64,000 nt of DNA from Sipunculus nudus (taxonomy: Eukaryota > Annelida > Sipuncula > Golfingiida > Sipunculidae), in NCBI GenBank assembly GCA_026874595.1, contig CM049308.1, positions 45,889,327-45,953,326 on the forward strand, given 5' to 3'. Shown piece by piece: positions 58,164 to 64,000 of the stretch; position 1 is the first letter of the stretch; the number at the start of each line of letters is the position of its first letter. The position numbers and the translations under genes were made by a program. The notes under the pieces were generated by a model. That model was given only the letters and a program-made list of their open reading frames with translations. It had not been told where the DNA came from and made no database searches.

Positions 58164-59165
58164 ACTAGAATATCAGCAGAAGCTGACAAAAGCCCTCAGC
58201 CAAAAGAACAGTGTTTAGAGGTGGTAACAGTGACAAGTACTAAATATCTGTTCTCACATGGATGTATATCTGTACATGTCTCAGTTATAAAATGGAGAGG
58301 TATGTACCATGACTCGTAACAATCCATCAAATGCTTCCTGAAAATAAGCTTCTAAGTTTTATTCTATTATAAGCTCTGTGACCTTGAAAAGCAGGTCAAG
58401 GTCACCCATCTTTGAACTTGACTGAGATTTTGTTGATATGCATATTCACCAAAGAAATAAAATTCCTATTGTGAATCCTTTTAGAGATATCCTGCTCACA
58501 AGGCCAAAATTGAAAAATCCAAGAAAAATTCATTAAAAATCAGAAATTGCAGGTGGCGCCCCCAACCTTGTGCAGCAGTTACAGACCATCAGTCCCTAAG
58601 ATCATAGTAAGTATTGTGAAAATCCACCCAATGGTTCCTGAGAAATAAGCTTCTAAATGTTTTTTTTATAATCAGCTCTAAAACGTAAAAAAATAGGTCA
58701 AGGTCACCCATCTTCGAACTTGACCTAGATTTTGTCAATATACATCTTCACCGAAAAAATAAAATTCCTATGGTGAATCCCTTTAGAGATATCCCGCTCA
58801 CAAGCCAAAAGTTGAAAAATCCGATAAAAATTCATTAAAAATCAGAAATTGTAGGTGGCGCCACCAAACTTGTGTAGCAGGTACAGATTATCAGTCCCAA
58901 TAATCATAGTAAGTTTTGTGAAAATCCACCAAATGGTTCCTGAGTAATAAGCATCTAAGTGTTTTTCTATAATCAGCTCTAAAATGTAGAAAAATAGGTC
59001 AAGGTCACCCATCTTCGAACTTGACAGAGATTTTGTCGATATACATCTTTACCGAGGAAATAAAATTCTGACGGTGAATCCTTTTCAAGATATCCCACTC
59101 ACAAGGTAAAAGTTAACGGACGCCGGACGGACAGATGGACGGACAGCTTAGGTGCTGAGGGCTAA
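58164..59165 (+). mobile_element. Family G element, full length, ~1.0 kb
   Basis: 5' ACTAGAATA, hairpin TCAGC-AGAA-GCTGA (58173-58186), AGCCCTCAGC (58191-58200). The 3' end is an ACGG/ACAG tract (about 59117-59143), then GCTGAGGGCT (59154-59163) and CTAA. The inner 5' word and the 3' word are perfect inverses. The core is about three ~300-bp units with CAAGGTCACCCATCTTCGAA and GGTGGCGCC(A/C)CC. It is the only G copy, intact, and a compact example of the shared plan. Confidence 0.85.
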
Positions 59166-59923
59166 AAACTACTAGAACTTTGATAAAAAGAAAAATTAAA
59201 ACTTTTAATGTAACAATAGGTGTTTTAAGACAATTGGCACTATACTGATTACATAGATATGCATCTCAAAGGTAAGCCCAATAACATTCATGTTTTATTT
59301 ATATATATGCATCAGTGTTATAATCCTACAGAGCTGCTGTAAATGAATATCTATTCTAACAAACCCTTATCTGTTCCATCTAACGTCATGGGGATTGGTA
59401 ACTCTTAGGGGGAGTGGAAATAAGCACTTCCATTTAAAAATGTATTTTTTAAGCACATAAACGAGGAGGGGGGGGGGGGAGTGATTAATTAACATTCCAG
59501 CACACCAACTTTTGAACATTCTTCAATAAGATTTTGTGACCAACTAAAACATATCAGGCTATAGCAGTTTGTGAATATGAGATCCATACTATTACCATGA
59601 TGATTAGTTGGCTTTTTGATAAGCTGTTGACACTTCAGCAGTTTACACTATCCAATTAAATCCATTGTTTTTAAATATATACAAATATAATGTTCCCATC
59701 CCACAGGTGGAAGGACCTGATTTGGGGGGCGGGGAGGATGAGAGTTTAAAACACCATTGCACCTCTGTATATTGTTTTCTTTATTTACCAGTAATAAATT
59801 TTATGCAGTTGCCAAAGAATACTGTCCCAAACAAACACTCAGTGGCAGGGAGTTAGGAAAGTTACAACACCTTTGCATAAACATACAGGATAAAAAATTT
59901 AATCCAAAAGTGCTTAAGGTAAA
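59166..59923 (+). mobile_element. D3-like fragment
   Basis: Contains D3 phrases, e.g. CTATTACCATGATGATTAGT (59590s), a G-run (59468-59479) and a GGGAGTTAGGAAAGTTACAA section like 10183. No D 5' or 3' end is present. The first ~300 bp are only weakly assigned. Confidence 0.5.
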
Positions 59924-60116
59924 ACAAGGCCTACAGGCCTAATGCGAACCTGTGCAATGAGATTACACCAGGTATAATGCTTCAATGCTGGACCATTACT
60001 TTTCAAGAACATATGTAAAATGTATATGAACAATGCAAGTACTAAACACTTAGAACAAGAAACAATTAAATGAACATCACTGCTGCTATTCTGGCATGGG
60101 TGCACACAACACAAAA
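59924..60116 (+). mobile_element. Family E element, 5' head only
   Basis: ACAAGGCCTACAGGCCT to CACACAACACAAAA, where an A element is inserted. The junction is at the same E position as in the copy at 28402-28594. Confidence 0.8.
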
Positions 60117-61140
60117 ACTAGAATATGGGTAGTCAACAAGCGACTACGTGTAACCTCCAAAATCAGAATGGGAAAGGTGAAGTGAGGCATGGATTGAGTG
60201 ACAAGGGGAAATAGAGTGAGGTGTGTTGCATAATAGCCTGGATGTTTGCAGCTGAAATGTGTATGTAGGTTGCGCCACCTACCACAAAATCTAGTAAGCT
60301 GTCCAAGATGTATAAACATGCATAATTTTAGGCAGATAAGTCAAACCACTACTGAGATATGAGTGATTTTAGCCCACAGCAGACAAACAGACAGACACTG
60401 TGCAAAAATAGTGGCAGGTGGCGCCACCAATTTTGTGTATGATTAAGAGATATGTGAGATCTATACACATGCAAAATTTCAGGGGGATATGTCAAACCAG
60501 TCCTGCTATATAAGCCTGAACATCTGCAGCATATACATAAATGTAGGTGGCGCCACCTGCCACAAAATCCAGAAAGCTATCCAAGATGTATAAACCTGCA
60601 AAATTTTAGGCAGATATGTCAAACTACTGCCGAGATATGAGTGATTTTATCAAAATTTTTGCCCAATCGGTCAAATGGTTCCTGAGATATGAGCTTGGAT
60701 GTCTGCAGCGTAATTTTGAATGTAGGTGGCGCCACCTGTCATAAAATCAAGAAAGCTGTCAAGGATGTATAAACCTGCAAAATATCAGGTGGATAAGTAA
60801 AACCACTGTCGAGATATGAGTGATTTTATCCCAAGGCAGATGAAAAGATGGACGCTGTGCAGAAATGGTTGCAGGTGACACCACCATTTTTAGTGTATGT
60901 TATAAAGCTTTCCAATGGCTACATTTGTGCAAAATCTTTAGCCTTATTGGTCAAACGGTTCCCGAGATATGGGGGTTTATGTGTGGAAACAGATGCACAA
61001 ATGGACAGAGAGGAAAGGTCAGAGGTCACCAAAAAATTAGGGCGCAGCAGTTCACAAGTGACCGATCATGATTCTGAATTTTGAAAAATTCTGCCCAGTG
61101 GTTATGGAGGAGTTCTCCGGAAACCTATGCGGCGATGGCG
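60117..61140 (+). mobile_element. Family A element, variant, 3' truncated (copy 5)
   Basis: ACTAGAATATGG, hairpin with one broken pair (GTAGTCA/CGACTAC), core with GGTGGCGCCACC (60418, 60545, 60725) and tail to GGAGTTCTCCGGAAAC. It stops at GCGGCGATGGCG without the terminal hairpin and joins F sequence. It is closest to copy 2 at 28595. Confidence 0.8.
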
Positions 61141-63489
61141 TTATTCACATTTCCTAGGAGACTTTCATGGACCTCCCTGGATTTTAAGTTAGAAGATTTC
61201 CGGTCCAATGGTTATGATTTGTGCCCAGCTTGGTATCAAATTTTTAATTATACTGGGTGGAGCTTATAAGCCCCATAGCTCAGAGAATATGGGTAACAAA
61301 GACCTAATTTCAAGCTTCCAAGGATATTTTTCACAGACCTCCTTGGATGTCAAGTAAGAAGATTCTAGGACCGATGGTTACAATTTGTGCCTTGTTAATG
61401 GACCACAGCATCTGTAAAGGTCTCAAAAATAGAGAAAAAAAGGGTTAAACTTTTAAAAAATCCAGGTGGTGCCACCAGTCTTCAGGATCTAATAAAAGAC
61501 TCAATGATCAATAAGCATGCAAAGAATCATGGTTATAAATGCATTAGTTGTTCAGATGATGAAGCTTTATATCATATTTTTATTTATTCTCGGAGGTATT
61601 TCTGAGCCCCATAGCTTGGAGCATATGGTAAACAGAGACCTAGTTTCAGGTTTAGCATGAGACTTTTCATGGATCTCCCTGGATGTCAAGTTAGAAGATT
61701 CCAGGTTGTGTGTGCCCTGTTAACAGATGAACGCATCTTAAGAGATCTCAAAAATAGAGAAAAAAATTCGTAAAAACCGAAAAAATTTAGGTGGCACCAC
61801 CAGACTGCAGAAACTGATGAAACATTCTATGATCAATATCTGTGCAAAGAATCATGGTGATCAATGCATTAGTTGTTCAGATACTTGAGCTTTTGTCTAA
61901 AATTTTCTATTATTCTGGGGGATACTTGAAACCCATAGCTCACAGGTTTTGAGTAACAGAGACCTAATTCCAGGTTTATAAGGAGACTTTTCATGAGCCT
62001 CCCTGCATGTCGAGACAGAAGGTTCTAAGTCCAGTCATTAAGATTTGTGCCCTGTTAACAGATGACCGCATCTTTTTAGGACTCGAAATAGAGAAAAAAA
62101 TTGTAAAAAATCGAAAAGTACAGGTGGCACCATCAGACTGCAGAAACTGATGAAACACTCAATGATCAAAATATATGCAAAGAATCATGGTGATCAATGC
62201 ATAAGTTGTTCAGATACTTGAGCTTTTGTATCAAATTTTCCATTATTTGGGGGGGGACTTCAGAGCCCCAAAGCTCAGGGTTTATTGGTAACAGAGACCT
62301 ATTTTCAGGTTTCTATGGAGACTTTTCATGAGCCTCCCTGCATGTCAAGAGAGAAGATTCTAAGTCCAGTTGTTACAATTTGTGCCCTGTTAACAGATGA
62401 CCGCATCTGAAGGTCTCAAAAATAAAGAAAAAATTCGTAAAAATAAAAAAAATACAGGTGGCGCCACCAGTCTGCAGAAACTGACAAAATATTCCATTAC
62501 AAATATCTATGCAAATAATCATGGTTATCAATTAATTATTTGTTCAGATACTGGAGCTTTTGTATCAAATTTTCTCTTATTCTGGGGGGTACTTCAGAGC
62601 CCCATAGCTTGGAATATATGGGTAACAGAGACCTAATTTTAGGTGTCCAAGGAGACTTTTCATGGACCTACCTGCATATTAAGAGAGAAAATTCTAGTTC
62701 CAGTTGTCATGTTTTGTGCCCTGTTTAAACATGACCGCATCTTTAGGGTCTCAAAAATGGAGAAAAAAAATTGTAAAAAAATATAAAAAAAACAGATAGC
62801 ACCACCAGTCTGTAGAAACTGATGAAACACTCCATGATCAATATCTATGCAAAGAATCATGGTGATTAATGCATTAGCTGTTCAGATACTTGAGCTTTTG
62901 TCTTAAATTTTCTATTATATGGGGGGTACTTGAAAGCCCATAGCCCAGAGTTTATGGGTAACAGAGACCTAATTTCAGGTTTCCACAGTCAATTTTCATG
63001 AGCCTCCCTGCATGTCAAGAGAGAAGATTCTAAGTCCAGTTGTTACGATGTGTGTCCTGTTAACAGATGACCACATCTCAAGGTCTCAAAAATAAAGAAA
63101 AAAATTCATGAAAATAAAAAAAAATACAGGTGGCGCCACCAGTCTGCAGAAACTTATGAAACATTCCATTCCCAATATCCATGCAAATAATCATGGTTAT
63201 CAATTCATTATTTGTTCAGATACTGGAGCTTTTGTATCAAATTTTCTAGTATTCCGGGGGGGGGGGGGGGGGGGGGGGGGGAGGGGGGGGGGCTACTTCA
63301 GAGCCCCATAGCTCGGAGAATATGGGTAACAGAGACTTATTTAGGTTTCCAAGGAGACTTTTCATGGGCCTCTCTGCATATCAAGAGAGAAGATTCTAGT
63401 TCCAGTCGTTACAATTTGTGCCCTGTTTATAGATGATCGCATCTTTACGGTCTCAGAAATGGAGAAAAAAAATCATAACAAATAAAAAA
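61141..63489 (+). repeat. Family F tandem array, about six full monomers plus partials
   Basis: Two partial units (61141-61440), then units starting near 61464, 61789, 62121, 62455, 62797 and 63127, period ~325-340. Each has a (A)GGTGG(C/T)(G/A)CCACCAGTCTGCAG word, GTAACAGAGACCTAATTTC and GCCCTGTTAACAGATGACC. Neighbouring units alternate in detail (two sub-types), so amplification may have been by dimers. A G-run of 26 G, A, 10 G lies at 63256-63292. A D5 5' end follows at once. Confidence 0.85.
63256..63292 (+). repeat. Poly-G tract, G26-A-G10
   Basis: Expansion of the F-monomer GGGGGG word (CTGGGGGGTACTTCAGAGCC in other units). It shows how a short G block in the monomer became a long run. 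Confidence 0.9.
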
Positions 63490-64000
63490 ACAAGGGACCC
63501 ATAGGTCACGGCGCTCAGCTGATCATGATTGGACTATAAATGTTTCTCCACTGTGATACTATATCAAGTCGATTTATCGATATCACTTATGAATATCATG
63601 GACATGTTGGGCTATTATAAAGGAATTTAATGTAATATGTGAGTAAATGATAAATGAAATTACCTGACTGATGGATTAATAGAGTCAAATATAGTGGTTT
63701 ATTTTTTATTTATTTAGGAGGGGTTGAAAATTGTGATATATTTGAGCAAATATGAATGCAATGACAGCAGTAATAAGCAGTAGTAGAATGATAATAAGGC
63801 TATATGTTGAAGGATCTAAAGTGTATGGTAGTCTGCAAGCTTTCAATTTGACAGATATGATGTTATGATTAACTATGCTGATGAAGTGATTCATGAATTT
63901 GTGACTGTATGATACAATATCTCTTTAGTCTTGACAAGGTACATTATTGTGATGCCCACTATGTCTACATATTACACAATACTGACATAATTTCTGGCAT
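63490..64000 (+). mobile_element. Family D5 element, 5' part, cut by window end
   Basis: ACAAGGGACCCATAGGTC, CGGCGCTCAGCTGA, then text nearly identical to 2829-3306. An ATCGATATC-containing insertion of about 14 bases (near 63570) distinguishes it. The minus-strand membrane-type open frame is kept (63706-63894). Confidence 0.8.

Noticed and set aside
59162-59169. Possible target duplication CTAAAAACT around the G element
   Set aside because: ACTAG recurs just after the G end (59169) but does not match the 5' flank as a duplication; it is likely chance.

Overview
This window is eukaryotic, AT-rich, non-coding DNA made almost entirely of interspersed repeats. I find no protein-coding gene I can support with confidence, and no rRNA, tRNA or CRISPR. 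The longest open frames (about 130 codons) lie inside repeats and look like chance. The repeats point to a bivalve mollusc: elements with tandem cores, ACGG/ACAG tetranucleotide tracts and short subterminal inverted repeats resemble the bivalve 'pearl'-type elements and non-autonomous Helentrons (HINE-like). The organism call is inference; no marker gene is present.

I sorted the repeats into families by their ends (names are mine). A: 5' ACTAGA plus hairpin GTAGTCG/CGACTAC, core of ~280-bp dimers carrying GGTGGCGCCACC, 3' hairpin ending GGCGGATACA. B: 5' ACTAGA plus hairpin TGGCACC/GGTGCCA, ~289-bp core with TGACCTTTGACCT, 3' hairpin ending GGGGATAC. C: 5' ACTAGA, ~180-bp core, 3' hairpin ending GGGGGCATA. 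D (sub-types D1 to D5): 5' ACAAGGGACCCATGGGTC, 3' hairpin TAGCTCAG/CTGAGCTA ending CTAA. E: 5' ACAAGGCCTACAGGCCT, 3' CACAGGTTCGCTAA. G: 5' ACTAGA plus hairpin TCAGC/GCTGA, 3' GCTGAGGGCTAA. F is a ~335-bp tandem monomer that ends in a D-type 3' hairpin. In all six end-defined families a 9-14 bp word just inside the 5' end recurs inverted at the 3' end.

Layout: 1-278 B tail; 279-2470 E; 2474-9707 D and F copies; 9708-18934 D3, E and C copies plus a TIR transposon (12937-16502); 18935-28334 a D2 element holding a B element, which holds a hAT-like transposon with an 8-bp target duplication, which holds an A element; 28402-33292 an E composite with A and D1 insertions; 33464-38350 D3, a second TIR element (35518-36643), D2 and F; 38351-39298 no recognised repeat; 39299-41364 D4 and E; 41365-54137 a C element split by a large E composite holding D1, D2 and two A copies; 54138-56274 the longest stretch with no repeat I recognise, with weak promoter-like signs; 56275-61140 E, G, D and A; 61141-63489 F array; 63490-64000 a second copy of the sequence at 2799-3306.

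Two things stand out. First, unrelated-looking families share one terminal plan and insert into A-runs with no target duplication, as shown by comparison with uninterrupted copies inside this window. Second, about thirty of these elements lie in the same orientation and only one clear copy is reversed.
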